NCBI RefSeq assembly: GCF_041435095.1
Contig: NZ_CP108025.1
Location: forward strand, 2,666,001 to 2,730,000
Direction of reading: 5' to 3'
DNA from: Kitasatospora sp. NBC_00315
GTDB taxonomy: Bacteria > Actinomycetota > Actinomycetes > Streptomycetales > Streptomycetaceae
Length of the DNA stretch: 64,000 nt
Part shown: in pieces, positions 23,101 to 32,089 of the stretch
Numbering within the stretch: the first letter of the stretch is position 1
Layout: every line of letters starts with the position of its first letter
Notes under the pieces: generated by a model
What the model was told of the DNA's origin: nothing
What the model saw: the letters and a program-made list of their open reading frames with translations, nothing else
Databases searched by the model: none
Made by a program: the position numbers and the translations under genes

Positions 23101-23186
23101 GGCCGGTGAGGGCGGGGGCCGGTGAGGGCGGGGGCCGGTGAGGGCGGGGGCCGGTGAGGGCGGGGGCCGGTGAGGGCGGGGGCCGG
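23101..23186. repeat. Five-copy 16-bp tandem repeat between cutR and cutS
   Basis: The 16-bp unit GGCCGGTGAGGGCGGG is repeated five times without any mismatch from 23101 to 23180. A partial sixth copy follows. It fills most of the 134-bp cutR-cutS spacer and ends next to the cutR stop codon. On the mRNA it reads as C-rich repeats. Confidence 0.95.
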
Positions 23187-23188
23187 GG

Positions 23189-23842
23189 TCAGATCCGGTA
23201 GCCGGAGCCGGGGACGGTGATGATCACCGCCGGGTCCCCGAGCTTGCGGCGCAGGGTCATCACGGTGACCCGGACGACGTTGGTGAACGGGTCGGTGTGC
23301 TCGTCCCAGGCCTTCTCCAGCAGTTGCTCCGCCGAGACCACCGCGCCGCCGGCCCGCATCAGGACCTCCAGCACGGCGAACTCCTTGGGGGCGAGCTGGA
23401 TCGGCTTGCCGTCCCGGATCACCTCGCGGCGGCCGGGGTCGAGCGAGATCCCGGCGCGTTCCAGCACCGGCGGCAGCGGGACGGTCGCGCGCCGGCCCAG
23501 GGCCCGTACCCGGGCGACGAGTTCGCTGAAGGCGAACGGCTTGGGAAGGTAGTCGTCGGCGCCGATCTCCAGGCCCTCGACCCGGTCGCTGATGTCGCCG
23601 GAGGCGGTCAGCATGATCACCCGGGTGGCGAGGCCCTGCTCCACCACGCTGCGACAGACGTCGTCGCCGTGCACCAGCGGGAGGTCGCGGTCCAGGACGA
23701 CCACGTCGTAGTCGTTCACCGCGATTCGCTGGAGGGCGGCCTCCCCGTCGTACACCACGTCGACGGCCATCGCCTCGCGGCGCAGACCGGTGGCGACGGC
23801 TTCGGCGAGCAGCTGCTCGTCCTCGACGACGAGTACCCGCAC
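23189..23842 (-). CDS. cutR: CutR OmpR-family response regulator
   Basis: The 217-aa protein closely matches Streptomyces CutR. It has a receiver domain with Asp51 (VVVLDRDLP), a conserved LPKPFAFSEL lysine segment, and a winged-helix DNA-binding domain with TDPFTNVVRVTVMTLRRKLG. CutS phosphorylates it, and it then controls transcription. The GTG at 23842 follows GGAGAAGGGA. cutS lies downstream beyond the tandem repeat, so the pair is one operon unless the repeat interrupts it. Confidence 0.93.
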   Translation of the reverse strand: MRVLVVEDEQLLAEAVATGLRREAMAVDVVYDGEAALQRIAVNDYDVVVLDRDLPLVHGDDVCRSVVEQGLATRVIMLTASGDISDRVEGLEIGADDYLPKPFAFSELVARVRALGRRATVPLPPVLERAGISLDPGRREVIRDGKPIQLAPKEFAVLEVLMRAGGAVVSAEQLLEKAWDEHTDPFTNVVRVTVMTLRRKLGDPAVIITVPGSGYRI

Positions 23843-24361
23843 GATGGTTGTCCCTTCTCCAGGCACCCGGCCCACCGTGGACCGCCCCTCGCGGGCCGGG
23901 CCGCGAGGAACGCGGGCCGGGGTCCACCGGGAGCGGACGCACGACTCCGACGGTGGCTCCATCCTGCCTGGTTCGCGGGTAAAGCAGCTGTAAGGCCGCT
24001 CCGCGACCGGGCGGGCCCGTGCGGGGTACGGCCCGGGGCCGGCCGCCGGGCCGGCCGAACCGACGGACCGCGCTCCGCTTGGACCGTGACGCGGGCAACT
24101 TTCTTTCCCGGGGAGGTTTCCTGCGGCCCGGGGTGGGGAGGACACGTTCACACACCCGCGATCTGGCTCTTCGCCGGTCGCACCCACCCGCCGTGCGTTC
24201 ATCCGCACCGGCCAGGGGCTGGGACGTCATCGGGAGCGGCCGCAGGCCGTCTCCGCGCCCGACCGGAGATCATCACCGGCCACGGACGCTTTCGTTGGCC
24301 CCGAACCCCTTCCGCCGGGGAACGCGCGAACGTGCACGTCCGACACAGTAAGGGGGCCCGT
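23843..24361. other. Divergent spacer upstream of cutR
   Basis: This 519-bp gap between cutR (minus) and a small plus-strand gene has no supported gene. It should contain both promoters. A lower-GC part at 23960-23995 on the cutR side is the likeliest promoter site. Confidence 0.4.
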
Positions 24362-24547
24362 ATGGACGCCTTCACCGCCGGAATCCTGCAGCGCATACAG
24401 AACGCCGAACAGGATCTGCACCGCGCAATCGAGTCCGGGGACGAGTTCCTGGCCGAGGTGGAGCAGTCCGAGCTGGACGATCTCCGCCGGCTCGCTGCCG
24501 ACCACGGCGTCGACACGGTGCTGGAGCGGCACCGCGCCGCTGCCTGA
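24362..24547 (+). CDS. Small conserved acidic helical protein
   Basis: This 61-aa protein (MDAFTAGILQRIQNAEQDLHRAIESGD...) is predicted to be almost wholly alpha-helical and acidic, with no cysteine or membrane segment. AAGGGGG precedes its ATG, and a good terminator follows. I recall similar small proteins at this place in streptomycete genomes but know no function. Confidence 0.7.
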   Translation: MDAFTAGILQRIQNAEQDLHRAIESGDEFLAEVEQSELDDLRRLAADHGVDTVLERHRAAA

Positions 24548-24585
24548 CCGACCCGACCCCGACCCGTAGCGGTCCGCGAAACCCA

Positions 24586-24612
24586 AGCCCTGGTACCTGC
24601 GTACCAGGGCTC
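24586..24612. terminator. Bidirectional terminator
   Basis: AGCCCTGGTAC (24586-24596) pairs with GTACCAGGGCT (24601-24611) around a 4-nt loop, between two convergent genes. Confidence 0.8.
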
Positions 24613-24635
24613 TTCGCTGTTCCGGGCCCCCTCGC

Positions 24636-25451
24636 TCAGTCCCGCCAGGCGCCGAGTTCCTCAAGGCGGGCCTGGAGCGGCTCGAACACCCCGGGGGGCG
24701 CGGTGACGGTGAGCGCGCCGTCGGCGGGCCCGCCGGGGCGGCCGCCGCAGAGCGCGCCGGCCTCCGCGGCGATCAGGAGCCCGGCGGCCCGGTCCCAGGG
24801 CTGCAGCCCGCGCTCGAAGAAGCCGTCCAGGCGCCCCGCGGCGACGTCGCAGAGATCGACGGCGGCCGCGCCGCCCCGGCGGATGTCGCGGACCTCGGGC
24901 AGCAGGGCGAGCAGGACCTCGGCCTGTCGCGCGCGCACCGACTGCACGTAGTTGAAGCCGGTGCCGATGAGCGCCTGGCCCCAGGGCGGCGCGGGCCGGG
25001 TGCCGATCGGGCGGCCGTCGAGGTGGGCGCCACCGCCGAGCACGGCGTGGAACACCTCGCCCCGGGCGGGTACGGCGACCACGCCGACCACCGCCCGCCC
25101 GTCCAGTTCGGCGGCCACGCTGACACCCCAGGAGGGCAGCCCGTACAGGTAGTTGACCGTGCCGTCCAGTGGGTCGACGACCCAGCGCACACCGCTGGTG
25201 CCGGAGCGGTCCGCGCCCTCCTCGCCGAGGTAGCCGTCCTCGGGACGACGGCCGGTGATCAGCTCCAGGACGAGCTTCTCGGAGGCCAGGTCCATCTCGG
25301 TGACCACGTCGACGGGGCTGCTCTTGGTGCCCGCGACACCGAGGTCGGCGGGGCGCCCGTCGCGCAGCAGGGCGCCGGCCCGGTGGGCGGCGTCCAGGGC
25401 GAGGGCGAGCAGTTCGTCGAGCAGTTCGGGGCTGGGCTCGCGGCTGGGCAC
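24636..25451 (-). CDS. suhB: Inositol monophosphatase family protein
   Basis: The 271-aa protein is a Mg-dependent, Li-sensitive-type phosphatase of the IMPase family. It carries the metal motif VDPLDGTVNYLYG and the C-terminal WDRAAGLLIAAEAGA. Substrates may be inositol phosphate, histidinol phosphate or similar sugar phosphates; the sequence does not decide. The GTG at 25451 follows GAGAGGACA. It lies 63 bp downstream of the ferrochelatase gene and is probably in its operon. Confidence 0.9.
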   Translation of the reverse strand: MPSREPSPELLDELLALALDAAHRAGALLRDGRPADLGVAGTKSSPVDVVTEMDLASEKLVLELITGRRPEDGYLGEEGADRSGTSGVRWVVDPLDGTVNYLYGLPSWGVSVAAELDGRAVVGVVAVPARGEVFHAVLGGGAHLDGRPIGTRPAPPWGQALIGTGFNYVQSVRARQAEVLLALLPEVRDIRRGGAAAVDLCDVAAGRLDGFFERGLQPWDRAAGLLIAAEAGALCGGRPGGPADGALTVTAPPGVFEPLQARLEELGAWRD

Positions 25452-25514
25452 GGGTGTCCTCTCGATGGTTCGGCGGTGACTCGGCGGTGAAACGGGACGG
25501 TCGGGCGGGCCCGC

Positions 25515-26690
25515 TCAGGCCTCGGCGGCGGCCGGACGCGCGGCGCGCGGGTTGGGGCAGCAGGCCACGGGGCAGACGTCGTGGCCGGGGCCGAGCCGGC
25601 CGAGGGCGCAGCGCTCGGGCCGCTCGCCGCGCTCGGTCGCGGCGCGCTCCAGCAGGAGTTCGCGCACGGCCGCCGTGAACCGGGGGTCGGCGCCCACGGT
25701 CGCGGCCCGGGTGACCGGCAGGCCGAGCTCGGCGGCCCTGGCCGCCGCCTCGGTGTCGAGGTCGTACTTGACCTCCATGTGGTCGGAGACGAAGCCGATC
25801 GGCACCATCACCACGGCCGGGGCGCCGGCCTCGTGGACGGCCGCCAGGTGGTCGCAGATGTCGGGCTCCAGCCAGGGGACGTGCGGGGCGCCGCTGCGGC
25901 TCTGGAAGACCAGCTCCCAGGGGCGGTCCGCGACCCCGGTGGCCTCGGCGACGGCTTCGGCGACCAGCCGCGCGACCTCCAGGTGCTGGGCGACGTACGC
26001 GCCTCCGGGGGCGCCCCGGGCCGGGTCGTCGGGGGCGCCGGAGGTCTCGGCCATCGTGTCGGGGATGGAGTGCGTGGTGAAGGCCAGCCGGGCGCCGTCC
26101 CGGACGGCGGCCGGGAGTTCGGCGAGTGCGGCCAGGGTGGACTCGGCCATCGGGCGGACGAAGCCGGGGTGGTTGTAGAAGTGCCGCAGCTTGTCGATCC
26201 GCAGCGCGGGCAGGCCCTCCGTGGCGAGCTGCCCGAGCGCGTCGGCGAGGTTCTCGCGGTACTGGCGGCAGCCGGAGTAGCCGGCGTACGCGCTGGTGGC
26301 CAGCACGGCGACCCGGCGGTGCCCGTCCGCCGCGATCTCGCGCAGCGCGTCGACCAGGTAGGGGGCCCAGTTGCGGTTGCCCCAGTAGACCGGCAGATCG
26401 AGGCCGTGGCCGGCGAAGTCCTTGCGCAGGGCCGCGAGCAGCTCGCGGTTCTGCTCGTTGATCGGGCTGACGCCGCCGAACAGGAAGTAGTGCTTGCCGA
26501 CCTCCTTGAGCCGCTCCGTCGGGATCCCGCGGCCGCGGGTGACGTTCTCCAGGAAGGGCACCACCTCCTCGGGGGCCTCGGGCCCGCCGAAGGAGAGCAG
26601 CAGCAGGGCGTCGTAGGGGGCGGCCGGGTCGTGGGCCGGAGCCCGGCCGGCCTCGGCGCCGGTGACTGAGGGTGTGCGCGCGTCGGACAT
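25515..26690 (-). CDS. hemH: Ferrochelatase (probable coproporphyrin III type)
   Basis: The 391-aa protein is a class-I chelatase that inserts Fe(II) into a porphyrin. In actinobacteria this enzyme (also called CpfC) normally acts on coproporphyrin III. Visible features are [18 protein letters not shown] at the start, TTHSIPDTM with the catalytic-region His, and the C-terminal [21 protein letters not shown] Cys in YSGCRQY plus a late cluster (CALG..., CPVACC) suggests a [2Fe-2S] centre as in mycobacterial enzymes. It is divergent from an MFS gene across 145 bp. Confidence 0.93.
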   Translation of the reverse strand: MSDARTPSVTGAEAGRAPAHDPAAPYDALLLLSFGGPEAPEEVVPFLENVTRGRGIPTERLKEVGKHYFLFGGVSPINEQNRELLAALRKDFAGHGLDLPVYWGNRNWAPYLVDALREIAADGHRRVAVLATSAYAGYSGCRQYRENLADALGQLATEGLPALRIDKLRHFYNHPGFVRPMAESTLAALAELPAAVRDGARLAFTTHSIPDTMAETSGAPDDPARGAPGGAYVAQHLEVARLVAEAVAEATGVADRPWELVFQSRSGAPHVPWLEPDICDHLAAVHEAGAPAVVMVPIGFVSDHMEVKYDLDTEAAARAAELGLPVTRAATVGADPRFTAAVRELLLERAATERGERPERCALGRLGPGHDVCPVACCPNPRAARPAAAEA

Positions 26691-26835
26691 GGCACTGATC
26701 CTGCCACTGCCGGGCCGCCGCTTGCGGGCGGGGGACGGCCACGATCTGTCCGGTTTATCTCGTTTGCCAAGTTACGTAAGCTGTCTACTCCAGCGATGTT
26801 CCTTACCGAGTGTTCCTTCCCCACGCGGAGCCCCA
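26691..26835. promoter_or_regulatory. Divergent promoter region hemH / MFS gene
   Basis: This 145-bp gap is AT-richer at 26753-26800. It contains the 8-bp palindrome TTACGTAA (26772-26779) beside TTGCCA (26765-26770), a fair -35 element for the plus strand. The palindrome could be an operator; its TTACG core resembles the inverted repeat upstream of the desaturase. Confidence 0.45.
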
Positions 26836-28092
26836 GTGCTGTCCAGCTACCGCCGGATCTTCGCCGCCCCCGGCAGTCCGGCCTTCTCCTCCGCCGGGTT
26901 CGTCGCCCGGCTGCCGATCTCGATGACCGGCATCGGCATCGTCACCATGCTGTCGCAGCTGCGCGGCTCCTACGCAGTGGCGGGCGCGGTGTCGGCGGTG
27001 CTGGCACTGTCGGCCGCGGCGGCCGGACCGCAGGTGTCCCGGCTGGTGGACCGCTACGGACAGCGCCGGGTGGCCCTGCCGGCGACCGCGATCACCATCG
27101 CCGCGGTCACCGCGCTGCTGCTCTGTGCCCGGCTCGGCGCACCCGACTGGACGCTCTTCGTCTTCGCCGCCGCCATGGGCGGCATGCCCAGCACCGGCGC
27201 GATGGTGCGGGCCCGCTGGGCCCATCTGTACCGCGACGACGGGCCCAGGCTGCACACCGCGTACTCGTTCGAGGCGGTGGTGGACGAGATCTGCTTCATC
27301 GTCGGCCCGATCCTCTCGATCGGCCTGGCCACCGCGGTCTTCCCGGAGGCGGGGGTGCTGCTGGCCGCGGTGTTCCTCACGGTGGGGGTGGTGCTGTTCA
27401 CCGCGCAGCGCGGCACCGAGCCGCCCGTCCACCCGGCCGCCCACCGCTCGGGCGGCTCGGCGATCCGCACCGCCGGGCTCCAGGTGCTGGTGCTGACCTT
27501 CGTGGCGACCGGTGCGGTCTTCGGGTCGGTGGAGGTGGTGACGGTGGCCTTCGCGCAGGAGCAGGGGCACACCGCCGCGTCCAGCGTGGTGCTGGCGGTC
27601 TACGCGCTGGGCTCCTGTCTGGCCGGGGTGGTGTTCGGGACGCTCAGGCTGAAGGGCTCGATGGCCGTGCGGTTCACGGTCGGGATCGCGCTGATGGCGG
27701 TCAGCATGGTGCCGCTGGTGGTGGTCGGCCAGGCCGTCACCGGGACGGCCGGGCTGGTGGCGATAGGCGGCGCGCTGTTCGTCACCGGCATCTCGATCTC
27801 GCCGACCCTGATCACCGCGATGGCCCTGGTCGAGCGGCTCGTCCCGGCGGCGCAGCTGACCGAGGGAATGACCTGGACCACCACCGGACTGGCCCTCGGC
27901 GTGGCCGTGGGCTCCTCGGCGGCCGGCTGGGTGGTGGACGCCGCGGGCGCCCCGACCGGGTACTGGGTGCCGGTCGGCGCGGCCGCGTTCGGCGCTCTGA
28001 CGGCGCTGGCCGGCCTCGGCCGACTGCGCTCGGGGCTGCCCGCCGTGGAGGCCGGCGACGATGCCCCGCAGACCGTAGACCTGGGGCGTTGA
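26836..28092 (+). CDS. MFS transporter
   Basis: The 418-aa protein is a polytopic membrane protein with about 12 hydrophobic segments and the loop VSRLVDRYGQRRVALP, an MFS motif-A-like turn between helices 2 and 3. Such proteins usually export small molecules by proton exchange; the substrate is unknown. The GTG at 26836 has GGAG 5 nt upstream; a longer frame from 26662 would add a non-family N-terminus and overlap hemH. Confidence 0.85.
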   Translation: MLSSYRRIFAAPGSPAFSSAGFVARLPISMTGIGIVTMLSQLRGSYAVAGAVSAVLALSAAAAGPQVSRLVDRYGQRRVALPATAITIAAVTALLLCARLGAPDWTLFVFAAAMGGMPSTGAMVRARWAHLYRDDGPRLHTAYSFEAVVDEICFIVGPILSIGLATAVFPEAGVLLAAVFLTVGVVLFTAQRGTEPPVHPAAHRSGGSAIRTAGLQVLVLTFVATGAVFGSVEVVTVAFAQEQGHTAASSVVLAVYALGSCLAGVVFGTLRLKGSMAVRFTVGIALMAVSMVPLVVVGQAVTGTAGLVAIGGALFVTGISISPTLITAMALVERLVPAAQLTEGMTWTTTGLALGVAVGSSAAGWVVDAAGAPTGYWVPVGAAAFGALTALAGLGRLRSGLPAVEAGDDAPQTVDLGR

Positions 28093-28195
28093 ACTGGCTA
28101 CGCTCCCTACCCACGGGTAGCGGCCGGGGCTGCGGCCCCGTGCGCCACCCCGGACAGTGCCGACACCGTTCGGCCCCGGAGCAGGAGGCGCAGCA

Positions 28196-29512
28196 ATGCC
28201 CCAGGCCATCACCGCCGGTCGCTGGACCAACTGGGCCGGCAACCAGAGCGCCCACCCGGCCGAGGTGGCGACCCCTTCGTCCGCGGCCGAACTGGGCGAG
28301 CTGATCCGGCGGGCGGCCGAGGCCGGCCGCACGGTCAAGGCGGTCGGCTCCGGGCACTCCTTCACCGCGATCGCCTCGGCCGGCGACGGCGTGCTGGTCC
28401 GCCCGGAGGGGCTCACCGCCGTCCGGGAGCTGGACCGCGAGGCCGGCACCGTCACCGTGGAGTCCGGCCTGCCGCTCTCCCGGCTGAACCGCCTGCTGGA
28501 GGCGGCCGGTCTGTCGCTGACCAACATGGGCGACATCGAGGTGCAGACCGTGGCCGGCGCCACCAGCACCGGCACCCACGGCACCGGCCGCGACTCCGGG
28601 TCGCTCGCCGCGCAGATACGGGCGCTGGAGATCGTCCTGGCCGACGGCAGTGTGCGGCAGTGCTCGCCGACCGAGAACCCCGGGCTGTTCCAGGGCGCCC
28701 GGCTGGGGCTCGGCGCGCTCGGCGTGGTCACCGCGATCACCTTCGGCGTGGAGCCGGCCTTCCTGCTCACCGCGCACGAGCGGCCGATGCGCTTCGACGA
28801 GGTGGTCGACCGGCTGGACGACCTGGCCGCCGTCAACGAGCACTTCGAGTTCTACTGGTTCCCGCACACCGACCGCTGCTCCACCAAGCGCAACAACCGC
28901 AGCCAGGGGCCGGCCGCGCCGCTGCCACGGTTCAAGGCGTGGCTGGACGACGACTTCCTCTCCAACACGGTCTGGGAGGGTGCCTGCCGGGTGGGCCGGC
29001 GCTTCCCCGCCTCGATCCCGTCGATCGCGGCCGTGGCCAGCCGCGCGTGGTCCGAGCGGACGTACACCGACACCGCGTACCGGGTGTTCACCAGCCCGCG
29101 CACGGTGCGCTTCACGGAGATGGAGTACGCCGTGCCGCGCGAGGCGGCGGCGACCGTGCTGCGCGAGCTGAAGGCGCTGGTCGAGCGCTCGCGCTGGCGG
29201 GTCAGCTTCCCGGTCGAGGTGCGGTTCGCGCCCGCCGACGACCTCTGGCTGTCCACCGCGAGCGGCCGCGACAGCGTCTACATCGCCGTCCACCTCTACC
29301 GGGGCACCACCGACCAGGGCTACTTCACCGAGGTCGAGAAGCTGATGACCGCCCACCGGGGCCGTCCGCACTGGGGCAAGCTGCACACCCGGGACGCCGG
29401 GTACCTCGCGGACGTGTACCCGCGCTTCGGCGACTTCACCGCGCTGCGCGACGAGGTCGACCCGCAGCGGGTGTTCGGCAACGACTACCTGCGCCGGGTG
29501 CTCGGGGCGTAG
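28196..29512 (+). CDS. FAD-linked oxidase, aldonolactone/alditol oxidase (ALO) family
   Basis: The 438-aa protein has an N-terminal PCMH FAD-binding domain and a C-terminal ALO domain. The FAD loop VGSGHSF includes His54, at the place where covalent flavin is attached in alditol oxidase. The active-site HWGK motif is present in RPHWGKLHTRD. The family oxidises sugar alcohols or aldonolactones (gulonolactone, arabinonolactone) with O2; the actual substrate here is not determined. The ATG has GGAGG upstream. It follows the MFS gene after 103 bp, possibly in the same unit. Confidence 0.85.
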   Translation: MPQAITAGRWTNWAGNQSAHPAEVATPSSAAELGELIRRAAEAGRTVKAVGSGHSFTAIASAGDGVLVRPEGLTAVRELDREAGTVTVESGLPLSRLNRLLEAAGLSLTNMGDIEVQTVAGATSTGTHGTGRDSGSLAAQIRALEIVLADGSVRQCSPTENPGLFQGARLGLGALGVVTAITFGVEPAFLLTAHERPMRFDEVVDRLDDLAAVNEHFEFYWFPHTDRCSTKRNNRSQGPAAPLPRFKAWLDDDFLSNTVWEGACRVGRRFPASIPSIAAVASRAWSERTYTDTAYRVFTSPRTVRFTEMEYAVPREAAATVLRELKALVERSRWRVSFPVEVRFAPADDLWLSTASGRDSVYIAVHLYRGTTDQGYFTEVEKLMTAHRGRPHWGKLHTRDAGYLADVYPRFGDFTALRDEVDPQRVFGNDYLRRVLGA

Positions 29513-29522
29513 GCCCGCTCCG

Positions 29523-30332
29523 TCAGGGCGTCGCGGTTGCGGCCGGCGAAGCGGTCCCGGACGGGTCGGCGGGGGTGGCGCCCGGCGCCGGGTCGGCCGA
29601 TCCGCCGGTCTGCGGCGCGGGCGAGGCATGGCCGCTCCCCGACGGCGCGGCCGTCGTCGGCGCGGAGGTCGGGCCGGTGGTCCGGCTCGGTGCGGCGGAC
29701 GGCGCCGAGGGCGAGGCGCCGGGTGTGTGCTCACCGGGCGCGGGCGCCGAGGGCGAGGGCGATCCGGTCGCGGGCGGGGCGGACGGCCGGTGGCCGACCG
29801 TGCCGCCGAAGGAGGTTCCCTCTCCCGTCCCGCCCCGGACGGTCGCCGAGACGGGCTGCCCGGTGGCCAGTTCGAAGGCCACGATCGGGACCATCGCCAG
29901 GACGAAGACCAGCGCCGAGACCGCCGTGAAGGACCTCCAGGTCCGCCGCCGGCCGGCTTTCAGCACCGGGGAGCGGTGCCAGTCGCCGTCGGCGGGCCCG
30001 GCCCCCTCGCCGCGGGCCGGTGCCGGACGCAGGGTGTTCACCATGTCACCGGGGCCCCGGTCGGTCGCCTCGCGCAGCTGCTGCCCGGTACGCCGGAAGA
30101 CGTGTTGGAGGACGGCGCCGCTCGTGGTGGCGGCGATGCTCACCACCGCCGCGCCGGTGATCGTCCCGGCGACCCCCAGTTGGGAGGCGAGGACGGCGCC
30201 GACCACGGTCGCCAGTGCACTGGCCACGACCTGAGTCACACTCAGATCGATCCTCCGGCCGCCCTTCGCACCGTCGTCCGCCTTCGCCGCGGGCCCCGCC
30301 GGGGGTTTCGCGGCGGCCTTCTGGTCCGGCAT
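29523..30332 (-). CDS. Membrane protein with Pro/Ser/Ala/Thr-rich tail
   Basis: I do not recognise a family for this 269-aa protein. The first 30 residues are basic. Hydrophobic segments at about 30-65 (LSVTQVVASALATVVGAVLASQ and following) are followed by a cytoplasmic-looking linker. A further membrane helix (SFTAVSALVFVLAMVPIVAF) then leads into about 90 residues of Pro/Ser/Ala/Thr/Gly low-complexity sequence, likely on the cell surface. The ATG at 30332 follows GAGGGA. An operator-like inverted repeat lies about 30 bp upstream. It is convergent with the ALO gene, with only 10 bp between the stop codons. Confidence 0.7.
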   Translation of the reverse strand: MPDQKAAAKPPAGPAAKADDGAKGGRRIDLSVTQVVASALATVVGAVLASQLGVAGTITGAAVVSIAATTSGAVLQHVFRRTGQQLREATDRGPGDMVNTLRPAPARGEGAGPADGDWHRSPVLKAGRRRTWRSFTAVSALVFVLAMVPIVAFELATGQPVSATVRGGTGEGTSFGGTVGHRPSAPPATGSPSPSAPAPGEHTPGASPSAPSAAPSRTTGPTSAPTTAAPSGSGHASPAPQTGGSADPAPGATPADPSGTASPAATATP

Positions 30333-30908
30333 CAATATCCCTCGGTCAGTTCGACTGTTCTTCGAACAAGTCATTCCATCTTGCACAAAGAAGGACACAA
30401 GGGGCGAATATCCGGTTCTCGGCGGTCGATATATGTGAAGATGATCACCGTCCGGTCGTCAACGGTCCGCCGTTGAAGGGCCCACTCTTGAGATTCCCGT
30501 GAATCGCGGGAGACTTGAGCGGCGAGCCGCCCCTCCGGATGCCACGAATGGAGTACTGTTCGTGGAGCCTGAGCCTTTGGTCGACTTGTCGACTGCCCAT
30601 CAACCGGCAGATCCGCCAGCGACCACGGCGCGGGAACGCACGGCGACGCCCGTCCCGGATCGTCGCATCGCTCCACGTGCGAACTGTGGTGACCGTTGGC
30701 GGCTCACACCGCCAGTGCCGGGACACTCAGGCGCGACGTCGACCGCGACGTGGCAAAAAGGCAACCGTGCCACAGCGGCGCAGCCGGGCAGAAGCCCGAC
30801 ACGCCGGAGAACTCAGCAAGGTTGTGGCCAGTCGCCAGTGGGCAGGCCACACTCAGTACGGGAGCAGCGACGCAGGTGACGTCGGCAGGCACCACCCGGG
30901 AGGTAACC
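30333..30908. other. Structured 576-bp spacer upstream of sepH
   Basis: No gene is supported here. The left part (30340-30480) is unusually AT-rich for this genome and should hold divergent promoters. Several small stem-loops lie further right, for example CCACGAA/TTCGTGG near 30550-30575 and GTGGCA/TGCCAC at 30750-30773. sepH may therefore have a long structured leader. Confidence 0.45.
30349..30368. promoter_or_regulatory. Operator-like inverted repeat
   Basis: GTTCGA (30349-30354) and TCGAAC (30362-30367) face each other across 7 bp. The same stretch contains the overlapping palindrome TGTTC-TTC-GAACA (30356-30368). It sits 16-36 bp upstream of the minus-strand membrane protein gene. Confidence 0.4.
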
Positions 30909-31952
30909 GTGCCCGAACTGCGCGTCGTGGCCGTCAGCAACGACGGCACACGGCTGGTGCTCAAGGCTGCCGACAGCACGGAGTACACCCTCCCCATCGA
31001 CGAGCGGCTACGCGCCGCCGTCCGCGGGGACCGGCCGCGCCTCGGTCAGATCGAGATCGAGGTCGAGAGCCACCTCCGCCCCCGTGACATCCAGGCGCGG
31101 ATACGAGCAGGCGCCTCCGCCGAGGAGGTCGCCCAGGCCGCCGGCATCTCGGTCGACCGGGTCCGCCGCTTCGAGGGCCCCGTGCTCGCCGAGCGCGCCT
31201 TCATGGCCGAGCGCGCCCGCAAGACCGCGATCCGCCGGCACGGCGAGTCCACCGGGCCCCAGCTCGGCGACGCCGTCGCCGAGCGCCTGACCCTGCGCGG
31301 CGCCGAGAAGGACACCGAGCGGTGGGACTCCTGGCGCCGCGACGACGGCACCTGGGAGGTCGTCCTCGGGTACCGCGCGGACGGCGAGGGCCGCTCCGCC
31401 AGCTGGACGTACGACCCGCCCCGCCGCCTGGTCCAGCCGAACGACGACGAGGCCCGCGCGCTGATCGGCGAGAACGTCGAGCGCGAGGAGGAACAGGTCT
31501 TCCCGTTCATCCCGCGGATCGCCCGGCTCCCCCACGACCGCCCGCTGCGCCCGATGATCGACCGGCCCTCGGCCGACCGGATCATGTCGTCGCGCGAGGT
31601 CCGGGAGTCCCGGGAGGCCACGGCCGAGGCGCGGGACTCGCTGACCAGCCTGCTGGACGTGGTGCCCGCGTTCCGGGAGAACCTCGCGGTCGGCCCCGCC
31701 CCGGCGGAACCCGCGGTGGCCGAGGTCGTCGAGGAGGTCGAGGAGCCTTCGGTTGCCCCCGCGGCCGGCATCGGCGCCGGTTCGGCGTACGCGGACATCC
31801 TGATGCCGCGCGCGGTCGCCCCGCACCGGGAACGGCTGGTCGGCACCACCGACCGGCAGGCCGAGGCGGACGGCGTGCGGCCCGGGCGGCGGGCCACGGT
31901 GCCCAGCTGGGACGAGATCGTCTTCGGCAGCCGGCGCAAGAAGCAGGAGTAG
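30909..31952 (+). CDS. sepH: Septation protein SepH
   Basis: The 347-aa protein begins VPELRVVAVSNDGTRLVLK and contains the actinobacterial DUF3071 domain with a helix-turn-helix-like segment (AEEVAQAAGISVDRVRRFEGPV, about residues 72-94). That segment and the whole layout match SepH, which stimulates FtsZ assembly and localises to septa in Streptomyces. The C-terminal half is acidic and likely disordered until a basic end (GSRRKKQE). The GTG has GGAGGT upstream. Gene ends in a perfect 14-bp hairpin. Confidence 0.93.
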   Translation: MPELRVVAVSNDGTRLVLKAADSTEYTLPIDERLRAAVRGDRPRLGQIEIEVESHLRPRDIQARIRAGASAEEVAQAAGISVDRVRRFEGPVLAERAFMAERARKTAIRRHGESTGPQLGDAVAERLTLRGAEKDTERWDSWRRDDGTWEVVLGYRADGEGRSASWTYDPPRRLVQPNDDEARALIGENVEREEEQVFPFIPRIARLPHDRPLRPMIDRPSADRIMSSREVRESREATAEARDSLTSLLDVVPAFRENLAVGPAPAEPAVAEVVEEVEEPSVAPAAGIGAGSAYADILMPRAVAPHRERLVGTTDRQAEADGVRPGRRATVPSWDEIVFGSRRKKQE

Positions 31953-32032
31953 CAGGGCGGCAGTGGGCCGCGGCCACGAGGACCGGTACCGGGCCTCGGC
32001 GCCGGGCCCGCGCTGCGAGAGCGCTGTGCGAC

Positions 32033-32062
32033 GGCGGCCGCCTCCCTCGGGAGGCGGCCGCC
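32033..32062. terminator. Bidirectional terminator sepH / sulfurtransferase
   Basis: A perfect 14-bp stem (32033-32046 with 32049-32062) with a 2-nt loop lies between convergent genes. Confidence 0.85.
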
Positions 32063-32089
32063 CTCTGCGTGTCGGGGTGTGACGCCCGG

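Noticed and set aside
23101-23186. Possible CRISPR-like array
   Set aside because: The 16-bp units are directly adjacent with no spacers, so this is a simple tandem repeat.
30356-30368. Possible LexA SOS box
   Set aside because: The half-sites TGTTC-N3-GAACA are in the reverse order and spacing of the actinobacterial SOS box (GAAC-N4-GTTC), and the gene is not a known DNA-repair gene.
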